The notes below the pieces were generated by a model. It ran no database searches. It saw only the letters and a list, made by a program, of their open reading frames with translations, and had not been told where the DNA came from. The translations under genes were made by a program, and so were the position numbers. A DNA stretch of 64,000 nucleotides from Paenibacillus sp. OVF10 (GTDB lineage: Bacteria; Bacillota; Bacilli; Paenibacillales; Paenibacillaceae), in contig CP094668.1 of assembly GCA_022836915.1 (NCBI GenBank), positions 3,100,001 through 3,164,000 on the forward strand, given 5' to 3'. How positions within the stretch are numbered: position 1 is the first letter of the stretch; every line of letters starts with the position of its first letter. This document shows positions 10,388-19,494 of this stretch, one piece after another.

Positions 10388-11065
10388 TTACAAGCCACGT
10401 TTGCGGAACCAACTGCGGACAGCCCAGCGGCGCTCCTGACGTTTTTTGTATTTGGGTAACGAACGATAAACGTTCAACGATTGCTCGTATGCCTGCTTCG
10501 CGTCTGCATTACGTCCGAGGGAACGGTGAACCGAGCCGAGCAGATAATAAGCTTCACTGGAAGAGGAATGAATCTCCTGAAACTGATGCACATAATCCAG
10601 CGCTTTGTCCTCATGCTTATCTTTGAAGGTTCCAGCAAGGGTTAGGTACGGGCGTCCGTACTTGACTCTGGGGTTGATCTCGAGGGCTTGCAAAATATGA
10701 CGTTCGCCTTTTTCGATGTTGCCCAAATGAAGCTCAGTCGTCCCTAATGCCTCCCAGTACTCAGCCGATTGTTCGTATGGGCGCTCCAGTTCAAGCAATA
10801 ACGCATGTGCCTCATTGTAACGCTTGCGCTCAATTAACAGGCGAGCCAGTTCCAGCTTGGAAGAAACTTCATTGGGACTCATGGCAAGCTGCTGCCGAAG
10901 CCGGGAGATGTTACGCATACGCTTCAGAGGTTTCGTGAAGCTTGGGAATACGCCAACGTAACGACGATCCAGGAAATACAGTATAACGAGTAAAATAAGG
11001 ATGGCAATGAACGGATTACCTACAATCCGCCATAGAAGCCCAAAGATAAGAAATTTTATAAGCAC
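10388..11065 (-). CDS. Membrane-anchored tetratricopeptide repeat protein
   Basis: This 225-residue protein starts at GTG 11065, preceded by GGAGTTGAACCT. An N-terminal hydrophobic segment (about residues 2-30, with FIAILILLVILYFL) should anchor it. The rest is alpha-helical with several TPR units, including the pairs around ELARLLIERKRYNEA, YWEALGTTELHLGNIEKGE and YYLLGSVHRSLGRNADAKQAYEQ. TPRs bind partner proteins; the partner is unknown. It lies 14 bases after the stop of the Tet(M)-like GTPase on the same strand, so they are probably cotranscribed. The basic C-terminus (RWAVRSWFRKRG) is notable. No enzymatic motif is visible. Confidence 0.78.
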   Translation of the reverse strand: MLIKFLIFGLLWRIVGNPFIAILILLVILYFLDRRYVGVFPSFTKPLKRMRNISRLRQQLAMSPNEVSSKLELARLLIERKRYNEAHALLLELERPYEQSAEYWEALGTTELHLGNIEKGERHILQALEINPRVKYGRPYLTLAGTFKDKHEDKALDYVHQFQEIHSSSSEAYYLLGSVHRSLGRNADAKQAYEQSLNVYRSLPKYKKRQERRWAVRSWFRKRGL

Positions 11066-11079
11066 AGGTTCAACTCCAT

Positions 11080-13067
11080 TTATGATGTAATCGCGTTTCG
11101 TACACTTAAAATATATTTCGACTGATCCAGCGGGTTAACTCCTCTGCGTTTGCGAGCATGTTTCACATCCGCAGGACAATCTTGGTATCCGGCAAACGAA
11201 GTCGTAAGCACCCCGCGGCCACTTGTCTCGGAACGCAGTTTCACCGGATAATCCATTGAGGTGGCAAGAGGCATAACTCCTTCAATAATACAACGTCCGC
11301 TACCAATGACGGGGGCTTCGAAGGTTGCCCGCATATGTACCAGATCGCTAAGGGCCTTACCGCCATATTCTTCCGGGACCGTCAGCCGGAACTGAAGAAG
11401 GGTTCCAGCAACGTGGTACCTGTTCTCGACAATCCATCCATGATTCCCATAGGCGTGGCTACGACAAAATCCAATGGATGCGTATGCCAGACATGATGTT
11501 CCCCTTCCACCAGCGTGATGCGCAGATCGGTTACTTCCCAACCGAGCATACCTTGAGACAAGGCTTCCGGAATTCGTCGTTCAACTTCATTCTGATAACG
11601 TAACAGCAGATCATCTGTCCTTACGGTTGAGGAATAGATCAGACCGCTTCCGCGAGGCAAAGGTTCAATCTTGAAGCGGAGGATGGCCCAGCAGGGCTTA
11701 GGCATCGTATAGGCGATATAACCTTCTCCGGCTGTACGGGGTGTCTCCTTATAGATGACGGATGGCGGATCAAACACGACATCCAATCCGAAACGACTCA
11801 GCAACAGGCTGGATAAAATCTCAAGCTGAATGGTTCCCATGACCTTGAGATGCAGTTCTCGTTCCTCCGGCAACCATTGCAGGTCGAGTAAGGGGTCTTC
11901 ATCCGTCAACTCTTGCAATGCTGCAACAAGATCGGGGTAACGTGCCGAGTCCTTACCGTGCACTTGTACGGTCAGCAAAGGTACAGCCATCTGTGGCAGA
12001 GGAGGCACACCCTCAGGATTGCCGATAATGTCACCCACATGTGTGTCACTCAGTCCGTACAGCATAGCAATCTGCCCCGCGTGAACGGCACCGGTATCCG
12101 CCCATTTCGACCCATCCATGCGGCGAATCTGCGTCACCTTCTCTTCAAGCTCCCGCGTCGAATTATGGATGGTATCCCGATTGTGTAAGCTGCCACCATA
12201 CATACGGACGTAAGCCGTACGTCCCATCGTGCGATCACGTTCAATTTTGAACACAACACCGGATACGGGAGAGTCCAATGGTTGTGCAGGTGCAGGCAGA
12301 AATGCAAGGATTGTGTCCAGCAATGCCGTGACGCCAATTCCTTTACCGGAAGCACCATAACACACAGGGAACATCTCACCCTGATGCACATACCGCAGGA
12401 ACGCTTCATTCAGATCCCTTTGCGATAACGGAGTTTCCTGAATGTAGGCTTCCATGACCTCTTCGTCCAGCTCGGCAAGTATCTCGACCAGACCTGGAAT
12501 GGAAGGGTTGCCATCTGACAGAGAATCTTGATTTGGGTTCCATAGGGAGTCGATGCCATGAAATGAATCTTCATGGAGCTGATACGTTTGGATTTCGCAT
12601 GCGAAAGGGGACAGGGTAGAACGAATCTGCTCCATTACCGCTGGGGCAGATGCGCCAATCCGATCCATTTTATTAATATAAATGATGGTTGGGATGCGAA
12701 GTGAACGAAGGGCATGCCAGATGGCTTCACTCTGGGACTGAATGCCTTCTACTGCCGACAGAATGAGAATAGCGCCATCCATTACCCGTAGCGTTCGCTC
12801 TACTTCGGAGCTGAAATCAATATGACCAGGTGTATCAATGAGGTCAATGATGGTGTTCTTCCAGATCAGAGAGGTCATGGCTGCCTGTACGGATATGCCA
12901 CGTTCTTTCTCAATGTCCAGGGAGTCTGTGGCTGTTGTTCCGTCATCTACACGTCCCGGACTGCGGACGACACCACTCTCAAATAACATATGCTCGGTGG
13001 TAGTTGTTTTTCCCGCATCCACATGGGCGAAGATGCCAATATTCCTGCGATTCAATTCGTTTAACAT
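11080..13067 (-). CDS. Tet(M)-like ribosomal protection / EF-G family GTPase (one frame break)
   Basis: The repaired product is about 662 residues, close to the 639 of Tet(M). The N-terminal G domain has the P-loop AHVDAGKTTTTE, switch II DTPGHIDF and NKMD. The stretch GRVDDGTTATDSLDIEKERGI matches ribosomal-protection proteins better than ordinary EF-G. Domain II, III and IV-like regions follow, and the EF-G C-terminal domain has QFRLTVPEEYGG. The frame breaks near 11394 (minus-strand TTCTTC[C]AG); adding one C restores EPFFQFRLTVPEEYGG. It could confer low-level tetracycline tolerance or act as a housekeeping translation factor; the sequence cannot decide. The RBS is GAGGAG, 11 bases from the ATG. 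Confidence 0.78.
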
Positions 13068-13114
13068 GGAATGCTAAGCTCCTCTGACAACGGAATGCAA
13101 TGTTTCCGACAAGT

Positions 13115-13160
13115 AATAATCCAGATTATCATACCACATCTTCCATATGGAAGAATATGT
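13115..13160 (-). promoter_or_regulatory. Candidate promoter with overlapping palindrome upstream of the Tet(M)-like gene
   Basis: On the minus strand, CCACAT..CTTCC and GGAAG..ATGTGG form an imperfect palindrome (13132-13160). It leads directly into TATGATAAT, a plausible -10. The symmetry overlaps the -35 region, which suggests an operator or leader structure. No T-run follows, so a simple terminator for the upstream AraC gene is unlikely. Confidence 0.35.
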
Positions 13161-13202
13161 GGATATATATGATTGGGGCGTTTCTATTTTAACGAGAACT
13201 GT

Positions 13203-14062
13203 TCATGGTTCTGCGATAAGCTGCGGGGTTGTACCGGTTAATTTTTTGAATTGACGGTAAAAGTGGGGCAGGCTATCGAACCCGCAAGCATCGGCAACGG
13301 CTGCCATTGTCTCATCACCTTGTACCAGATGCTCTTTCGCCATAATGACCCTTCGCGCTAATGCGTAATCCGTTAGAGTCATTCCCGTGTATCGTTTGAA
13401 GGCACGACTGAAATGGGCAGGGGATACAGAGGCGTACTGCGCCAGTTCGGGGAGGGACAGGCCACTCCGAAGGTTATCGTCAATATGAGAGATCGTAGAA
13501 GAGAGCCATGAGGGACCCGGAGCGGATTTACCCGGATTCGCAGGTCCTGCAGCTTCCAGACGTTCCAGAAAAATGAGTAACAGTTGCAGCCTTAACAGGG
13601 CCGCATGTGCGCTTAGATGATGACCTAGCTGGAATTCGGTCTGAATATCATCAATAAAAGCGGCCACCTGTGATTGCTCCTCTGTGTTTAGATGCCTCTT
13701 ATACACGCGTTGTTTACGACAACGTTCAAACAGGCTTAGCAAGGAAGAAGCAGCACCTCCGGCGGTGGATGCAAGCAATCCCGGGCTGAAGAACAATGCC
13801 GAAGATGTGACAGGGTTGCCTGCATCCGGCAAGGCTCGGTGAACCGTGCTGCCTGGAATGATGAACAGATCTCCTTCTTGCATATTCTCAAGTCCCGTAT
13901 CAATAAAAATGCTTCCCTGTCCACGATATACATAGATAATTTCATGCCAGTCGTGAAGGTGATCTGGCAGTTCGTTCTGAGGGATTTGGTGTCGCTGTAC
14001 ACCAGGCGGAACGGAATACCGGATTCTGCTTGAATAGTCGTACGAACAGGTGAACGTTCCAT
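13203..14062 (-). CDS. AraC family transcriptional regulator, probably of uxaBA (one frame break)
   Basis: The repaired product is about 286 residues: an N-terminal cupin-like sensing domain (HDWHEIIYVYRG, EGDLFIIPGSTVHRA) and a C-terminal double helix-turn-helix (LPELAQYASVSPAHFSRAFK; MAAVADACGFDSLPHFYRQF). ATG 14062 is chosen because AAAGGAGTCTTT sits five bases upstream; the longer in-frame start lacks this. The frame breaks at GGG 13981-13983 (CCC on the coding strand); one more C restores TKSPQNELPDHLHDW. It is divergent from uxaB with a 192-base shared region that contains a cre-like site. It is probably a uronate-responsive activator, which is inferred from position. Confidence 0.82.
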
Positions 14063-14165
14063 AAAGACTCCTTTCCAGACGATCGTCTTCAACGAGATGT
14101 TATACCTGGTCATGAGAGAGTATATTTACCGCAATATAAGCAATTTAATTTCCTTTTATTGATGA

Positions 14166-14189
14166 TACAATGAATTTAAAGCGTTTACA
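14166..14189 (+). promoter_or_regulatory. cre-like CcpA site at the uxaB promoter
   Basis: TTAAAGCGTTTACA (14176-14189) matches the cre consensus TGWAANCGNTNWCA at all positions but one. It lies five bases after a -10-like TACAAT (14166-14171), so CcpA bound here would overlap the transcription start and repress uxaBA in the presence of preferred sugars. No good -35 box is seen, consistent with an AraC-activated promoter. Confidence 0.6.
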
Positions 14190-14254
14190 ATAAAAGGGTG
14201 CAGAGCCTTTGAGCTGCATTCCGACAGTACAAATAATCGATGAGGTGAGTGTCC

Positions 14255-15772
14255 ATGTCGGCAAGCACGAAACGGCCAAGATTGAAGCTGAATTTACTGG
14301 GGAGCGATGGTCAGCGCAAGTGCAAGGAGATTATGGAGCGTCCCGTGAAGGTTTTGCAGATTGGAGAAGGTAATTTCTTGCGGGGATTTGCAGACTGGAT
14401 GCTTCATGAGAGTGCCAGACAAGGCAAATTCCATGGAAGTGTAGCTGTTACCCAACCACGACCGGGAGGCAAGGCCAAGCTGGAGCAGATTCGCGATCAG
14501 GATGGGTTATATACAATGATTACGCGTGGTCTGTCTCAAGGAAAGCCGGTTGAGCGGACAGAATTGATCTCCATTTTCTCACAGTGTATCAATCCGTATG
14601 AGGAATGGGATGCCTTTCTGAACTTGGCGGAACTGCCTTCACTTGAGTTCGTTATTTCCAATACAACCGAATCAGGATTGAAATATACGTATGCGGACTA
14701 TATCGAGGGTGAACCCGTTCAATCATTTCCGGGGAAATTAACGGTTTTTCTGCATCAGCGATATTTGAAATTTGATGGTGATCCATCCAGAGGTTTGATT
14801 CATCTGCCATGTGAGCTGCTTGAAGGCAATGGGGATGTGCTGCGCAGTTGTGTCCTCCGTCATAGTGAGGATTATGGGTATTCGGATGGCTTCCGTTCAT
14901 GGATCGAGAAACATAATCACTTCTTGAACAATCTGGTAGACCGAATTGTCACAGGTGCGCCGACCCAGGAGGAAGCCGATTCCCTGACGAATCGTTGGGG
15001 TTATGAGGACCAGTTGATTAATACGGCAGAGCCATATCATTTCTGGGCCATTCAGGGTGATGAATCATTGGACAAAAAACTTCCTCTCAAGCAGGCAGGT
15101 CTTAATGTACATTGGGTGAAAGATCTGAAGCCTTTTCAGGTACGCAAGGTTCGTATTTTGAATGGGGCGCATACCTTAATGTCATCCCTCGGCATTCTTC
15201 AAGGCAAGCAGCATGTGAGAGAAACAATGGAAGATCCACATTTTGGCTCATGGATCAGGGAAGCTGTGCATCAGGAGATCGTCCCTGCTCTGGATATGCC
15301 CGATCATCAGCTGGACCAGTATGCAGAAGAAGTGTTCGAACGGTTCCTTAACCCGTATATTAATCACAAATTGCAAGATATTGCTTTGAATACGATCGGG
15401 AAATTCAAGGTTCGTGTGCTGCCTACACTTTTGTCTTATGAGCAAAATCAGGGAAGTTGGCCAGAACGTTTAATTCAAGGGTTTGCTGGATTATTGTGTC
15501 TCTATCGTCCGGTAAATACGCCAGAAGGTTACAAGGCACAACGACTGAATGGAGAGGACATTTTGCTGCGGGATGACCCGGATGTCCTGGCTGCTTTGGC
15601 TGCACACTGGGACGGTTATGACACGCTTAACAGGGATCAGAACCAACTGGATAACCGGGTAGCGGCTGTGTTGTCAGATACCCTGATCTGGGGCGAAAAT
15701 CTGGATGCAAGAGAAGGGCTGCGTACAGCACTTGTTCGTGAAATCGGTATGTTGGAAGGTGAAGGGAAATGA
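14255..15772 (+). CDS. uxaB: Tagaturonate reductase (altronate oxidoreductase)
   Basis: UxaB catalyses the NADH-dependent reduction of D-tagaturonate to D-altronate in galacturonate (pectin) catabolism. The product of about 505 residues has the mannitol-dehydrogenase-family N-terminal NAD-binding motif VLQIGEGNFLRGF and the VKVLQ strand. A middle signature SNTTESG is typical of UxaB, and the KVRILNGAHT segment carries the polyol-dehydrogenase catalytic Lys and neighbouring residues. ATG 14255 is chosen because GAGGTGA lies at 14242-14248; the GTG two codons upstream overlaps this RBS. The stop overlaps the uxaA start (ATGA, 15769-15772), so both are coupled. The gene is intact. Confidence 0.93.
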   Translation: MSASTKRPRLKLNLLGSDGQRKCKEIMERPVKVLQIGEGNFLRGFADWMLHESARQGKFHGSVAVTQPRPGGKAKLEQIRDQDGLYTMITRGLSQGKPVERTELISIFSQCINPYEEWDAFLNLAELPSLEFVISNTTESGLKYTYADYIEGEPVQSFPGKLTVFLHQRYLKFDGDPSRGLIHLPCELLEGNGDVLRSCVLRHSEDYGYSDGFRSWIEKHNHFLNNLVDRIVTGAPTQEEADSLTNRWGYEDQLINTAEPYHFWAIQGDESLDKKLPLKQAGLNVHWVKDLKPFQVRKVRILNGAHTLMSSLGILQGKQHVRETMEDPHFGSWIREAVHQEIVPALDMPDHQLDQYAEEVFERFLNPYINHKLQDIALNTIGKFKVRVLPTLLSYEQNQGSWPERLIQGFAGLLCLYRPVNTPEGYKAQRLNGEDILLRDDPDVLAALAAHWDGYDTLNRDQNQLDNRVAAVLSDTLIWGENLDAREGLRTALVREIGMLEGEGK

Positions 15773-17280
15773 ACACCACAAGTACAATCAATAACTGGAT
15801 TGCCATTCAACCACAGGATGATGTCATTATAGCGCTTCGGGATTATGCCAAAGGAGAACGTATTACATTGCCAGACGGTGTTTCCTTTACATTGCTCGAT
15901 GACGTGCCGAAGGGGCATAAGATTGCTGTGCATACGCTGGCACCAGGTGATGATGTAATGAAGTATGGTTTCTCCATCGGGATTGCCCAAGAGCAGATCG
16001 AGCAGGGAAGCTGGATTCATAGTCACAACCTGAAGACAGGGCTGCACGGATTGCTTGAATATGAGTACCAACCGGGAGCCAAGGTTCAGACAGACATGCC
16101 TCCGGAACATCTGCGCTCATTCGATGGATATTTGCGCCCCAATGGTGAAGCAGGTATTCGTAATGAGATCTGGATTGTGAATACGGTTGGATGTATCAAT
16201 AAAGTGTGTGAAGCTTTGGCACGTATGGGTCAGTCCCAGTTTGGAAGCCGGGTAGATGGTGTATTTCACTTTCCACATCCATTCGGGTGTTCACAGCTTG
16301 GTGATGATCTGAAGTATACACAACAGTTGTTGGCCTCCTTGGTGGAGCATCCGAATGCAGGAGGCGTGCTCGTCATCGGTCTGGGCTGTGAGAACAATCA
16401 GGTCGATGAATTCCGAGAGTGTATTGCTCCGGAATACCGCGGCAAAGTACGGTTTCTCAAAGCACAGGAAACGGATGACGAGCTTGAGGAAGGGCTTCGA
16501 CTGATGGAAGAACTTGTGGAGATCGCTGAACATGAACAACGGCAGCCGCTTCCGCTCAGCAAACTCAAAATTGGTTTGAAGTGTGGCGGTTCCGATGGTT
16601 TATCTGGCATTACAGCCAATCCGCTGGTCGGTGCAGTTGCTGATATGCTGGTTGCTGCCGGGGTACGGCTATTCTGACGGAAGTTCCGGAGATGTTTGGT
16701 GCGGAGACAATCTTAATGAACCGGGCTGCCAATGAGCAGGTATTTCATGATTTGGTGGACCTCGTGAACGGCTTCAAGCAATATTTTGTGAACCATGGCC
16801 AGAACATCTATGAGAATCCTTCACCTGGTAATAAGGCTGGTGGCATCACAACGCTGGAGGAAAAGTCACTTGGATGTACGCAAAAGGGAGGACGTTCTTC
16901 CGTAGTTGACGTTCTACGCTATGGCAAACGTGTAACTCAAACCGGTCTGAACATTGTAGAAGCACCGGGTAATGACCTGGTATCTGTAACGGCACTGTCT
17001 GCGGCGGGTGCACATATTGTGCTCTTCACAACAGGGCGGGGACTCCTTCGGAGGTCCGGTACCTACCGTCAAGATTGCGACCCAATCCGATCTGGCTAAT
17101 CGCAAAAAACACTGGATTGATTTCAACGCAGGCCAGCTGTTGGAGGGGCAGACGATGGATGAGGTCAAAATACAGCTGTTCGGCCAGCTGATTGATATTG
17201 CTTCAGGACGGTCACATACACTCAGTGAGCAACATGGATTCCGGGAGATCGCCATATTCAAGGATGGCGTGATTCTCTAA
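15769..17280 (+). CDS. uxaA: Altronate dehydratase (three one-base breaks)
   Basis: UxaA dehydrates D-altronate to 2-keto-3-deoxygluconate, following UxaB. The repaired product of about 504 residues contains the N-terminal SAF-like domain (residues 1-100). The UxaA catalytic part follows, with KCGGSDGLSGITANP and GLGCENNQ. After repair it also has TTGRGTPFGGPVP and GCTQKGGRS. Breaks occur at G4 16660-16663, G4 17038-17041 and TT 17047-17048; each is one base short. Adding the bases restores AAGVTAILTEVPEMFG-like and TGRGTPFGGPVPT sequences, the latter being the diagnostic family motif. Two deletions within 11 bases are striking. The next step, kdgK/kdgA, is not in the window. Confidence 0.85.
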
Positions 17281-17335
17281 ATTCATTCTGGCTGGATGTT
17301 GTTTATCGTCTACGATGCATTATAGGGTGAACCAC

Positions 17336-17383
17336 AGCCAATTCCGGTTGAAATTTGCACTACAACCGGGATTGGCTTTATTT
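17336..17383. terminator. Terminator after uxaA, between convergent genes
   Basis: A 15-bp stem (17336-17350 with 17363-17377, one T-G pair) with a 12-base loop is followed by TTATTTA. The reverse orientation has a poor T-run, so it mainly serves uxaA. Confidence 0.8.
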
Positions 17384-18067
17384 AGATTGCACGGATGCCA
17401 AGTGCTTTGAAGATGCTTGATAATGCGGCGGGTGAAGCATGTTGCTGTAGTTGCGCAGTCAACAGTTCACGCGCCTCTTCTACGCTGCCTTCGAATGGCT
17501 TAATGCCATGACGCTGCATCCAGTGATCTGCGGTCTCATATGCGGAGCTGTTCCATGCGACTTTGCCTTCTGCGAGTCCCTCTTTTTCTTTGGTTCCACT
17601 GATCACAATGGCTGCACAGCCCTGAAGGTCCAGAAGTCCACGGTCAAATGTTTTTTTGTCCTCTTTTGCCCCGAAACCGGCTTGTGCTCGCAAGGCACGT
17701 CCATCTATGCCTTCCTGTTCTGCAACTAACGCATGGAGTTTGAACGCCTCACGGGAGAGTAGACCCGCTTCATACTGTTCGTTGATGGTTCTGGAATCGG
17801 CCAGCAGTCGGTGTACCCAAGGGAAGTATTCAGATGAGACAAGAAGCGCTTTCTTTTTGACAAATTTTCCATATGCAGCAATGCCCTCTTCAGCCAGGCG
17901 TGAACGCCATAACCAGGGATCGAGTTCATCATCCTTGTGCCAATGTTCTTTGGGGTTAGCGATGACAGCGAAGGATAATCGGCAAATAGTGGTGCCAGAG
18001 GCAGCAGCCCTATAGACTGGATACGCTGTACTGCTTGTTCGTACGTTATAACGGCTTCATATGTCAT
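17382..18067 (-). CDS. AlkZ-related protein (winged-helix, DNA-glycosylase-like), tentative (one frame break)
   Basis: The repaired product is about 228 residues. It begins TYEQAVQRIQSIGLLPLAPL, has DDELDPWLWRSRLAEEG and YGKFVKKKALLVS in the middle, and ends LSSIFKALGIRAI. I associate this pattern with proteins annotated as AlkZ-related in Bacillota, distant relatives of the AlkZ/YcaQ interstrand-crosslink glycosylases; this comes from memory and is not certain. The key glycosylase residues cannot be checked here. The frame breaks at TTT 17949-17951 (AAA on the coding strand); one more A restores TPKEHWHKDDELDPW. It lies 34 bases downstream of the WYL regulator on the same strand and is probably cotranscribed with it. 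Confidence 0.5.
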
Positions 18068-18101
18068 GATATCAGTAGGCTCCTTTTTGTGTTTAGTCAG
18101 G

Positions 18102-19056
18102 CTACGACTTGGTTGAAGCGAGGTATCTTTGGCTCACTTCCTCGGCATGCTGACGAATCTCACTGCGAAGTTGGAGGGTTCAATCACTTCAGCTTCACGT
18201 CCCAATCGGTAAAAGAATCGGACGGCCCAGTCCCATTCCCTGGTGGACAAAGGAATGATAATTCCCAGAGATCCGGGGCAATTTCAATCATCTTTTCACC
18301 AATATGCTCGTCCTGTTCAGCTTCAATCATTCCCCGGTAACTCAGTCGTGCCTTAACTAGTGTTGGCGGCTGTTCTGGAGGGATCGGCTTGCTCTGCTGT
18401 TGCTCCGCCTGTTCGTGAAACACGAGTGCATCCTGTGGTTCGATCGCTTTGACTTCGATAATTCGGTCAACCCGGAAAAGACGCTGTTCACCATGTTCGA
18501 GGGAATATGCCTCACAGTACCAGAAGCCGGAGGAAGCATATACCCGTGTGGGACAGATATGCAACCATCGTTGACGTGATACGGAGCGATACAGCACACT
18601 AAGCCACTCGTGTTCGGGTATGCATGCCAGCAGTGCGTCCAGATGAGGAAGAATGTAATTGCGGTCTGGAATATGATGATGCAGCTGTTGGAGCATGGGA
18701 TCAATTCGCGACATAATATCATCCGGAATGATGGCTTTAACTTTGTTCATCAGGGTCCAGCGTTTCTCATGAAAGGGTGTGTCGGCGTAGCGACTTAGAC
18801 CTTCAAGAGCGAATATGAGCGTCGCTGCTTCTACCGGGTCCAGCTGTAATGGGGGTAATACGTAACCCTCCATAAGTCTGAAACCGCCTCCCGGACCGGA
18901 AATGGCAATAATGGGCACATTCATCTCGGAGAGGGACTGAATATCCCGAAGAATCGTGCGACGGGAAACTTCAAATTTCTCGCCTAATGAGTGTGCCGTT
19001 TCGTGACCATGCTGTAATGCCATTACGATGGCAGCAAGCCGATTTGTTCTGTTCAT
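18102..19056 (-). CDS. YafY-type HTH/WYL-domain transcriptional regulator (two frame breaks)
   Basis: The repaired protein of about 318 residues has an N-terminal DeoR-like winged helix (SLGEKFEVSRRTILRDIQSL) with the wing GPGGGFRLMEGY. A WYL domain follows (FWYCEAYSLEHGEQRLFRVDRI) and then a C-terminal WCX-like extension. ATG 19056 is chosen because GGAGTGGCTGAC precedes it; an in-frame extension to 19152 has no RBS. The visible frame ends abnormally at 18184. Adding one base at 18262-18263 and one near 18170 gives WEIIIPLS..RFFYRLGREAEVIEPSNLRSEIRQ and a TAG at 18102-18104, the usual family ending. It probably controls itself and the downstream AlkZ-related gene. Confidence 0.8.
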
Positions 19057-19130
19057 GTCAGCCACTCCGTTTCGATCTGCGCCGCCGGAAAGTGATGTCG
19101 TAGTTATATTCCTATTGTAACAACGAATAA

Positions 19131-19149
19131 GTGACATCATGAGTGTCAC
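19131..19149 (-). promoter_or_regulatory. Inverted repeat upstream of the WYL regulator
   Basis: GTGACA and TGTCAC are perfect 6-bp arms separated by seven bases, located 75-93 bases before the regulator start. They lie just upstream (minus strand) of a -10-like TACAAT (plus positions 19114-19119). The position fits an autoregulatory operator. No strong -35 box is present. Confidence 0.4.
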
Positions 19150-19295
19150 CAATATTTCAACTGTTCATTATTTTATAATGGATCAACATCAGGATTCACA
19201 AGCATGTTCCGGCAGGCTTTGTTAAAATGTGTTTCTCGTCCAATTCGCTTTGCATACTGATATTTCCTTCTATCAAAAAGACCACAGATCATGCC

Positions 19296-19327
19296 AAAAA
19301 CCCGTATCCGGTGTAGACGGATACGGG
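19296..19327 (-). terminator. Intrinsic terminator of the GH42 gene
   Basis: On the minus strand CCCGTATCCG pairs perfectly with CGGATACGGG around a seven-base loop and is followed by TTTTT. The 19328-19494 stretch between it and the gene end, and 19150-19295 beyond, show no convincing gene. Confidence 0.85.
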
Positions 19328-19494
19328 AAGTAGCAGCTTTTGGCTTACAGAAGACGATAAAGGTCTGAAATCTATACCAATATCCTTGCTGAAGACAATA
19401 ACAAGTATAAAAGGAATGAATATGTGACACTTTGTATCACGGGTATTTCTATCACATTTTTTCATTCCGAATGATTCCAATTAAGCGAAATCGC

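Noticed and set aside
18184..18200. Stop of the WYL regulator in the unrepaired frame
   Set aside because: The last 20 residues do not look like the family, whereas two one-base repairs give the normal C-terminus ending at 18102.
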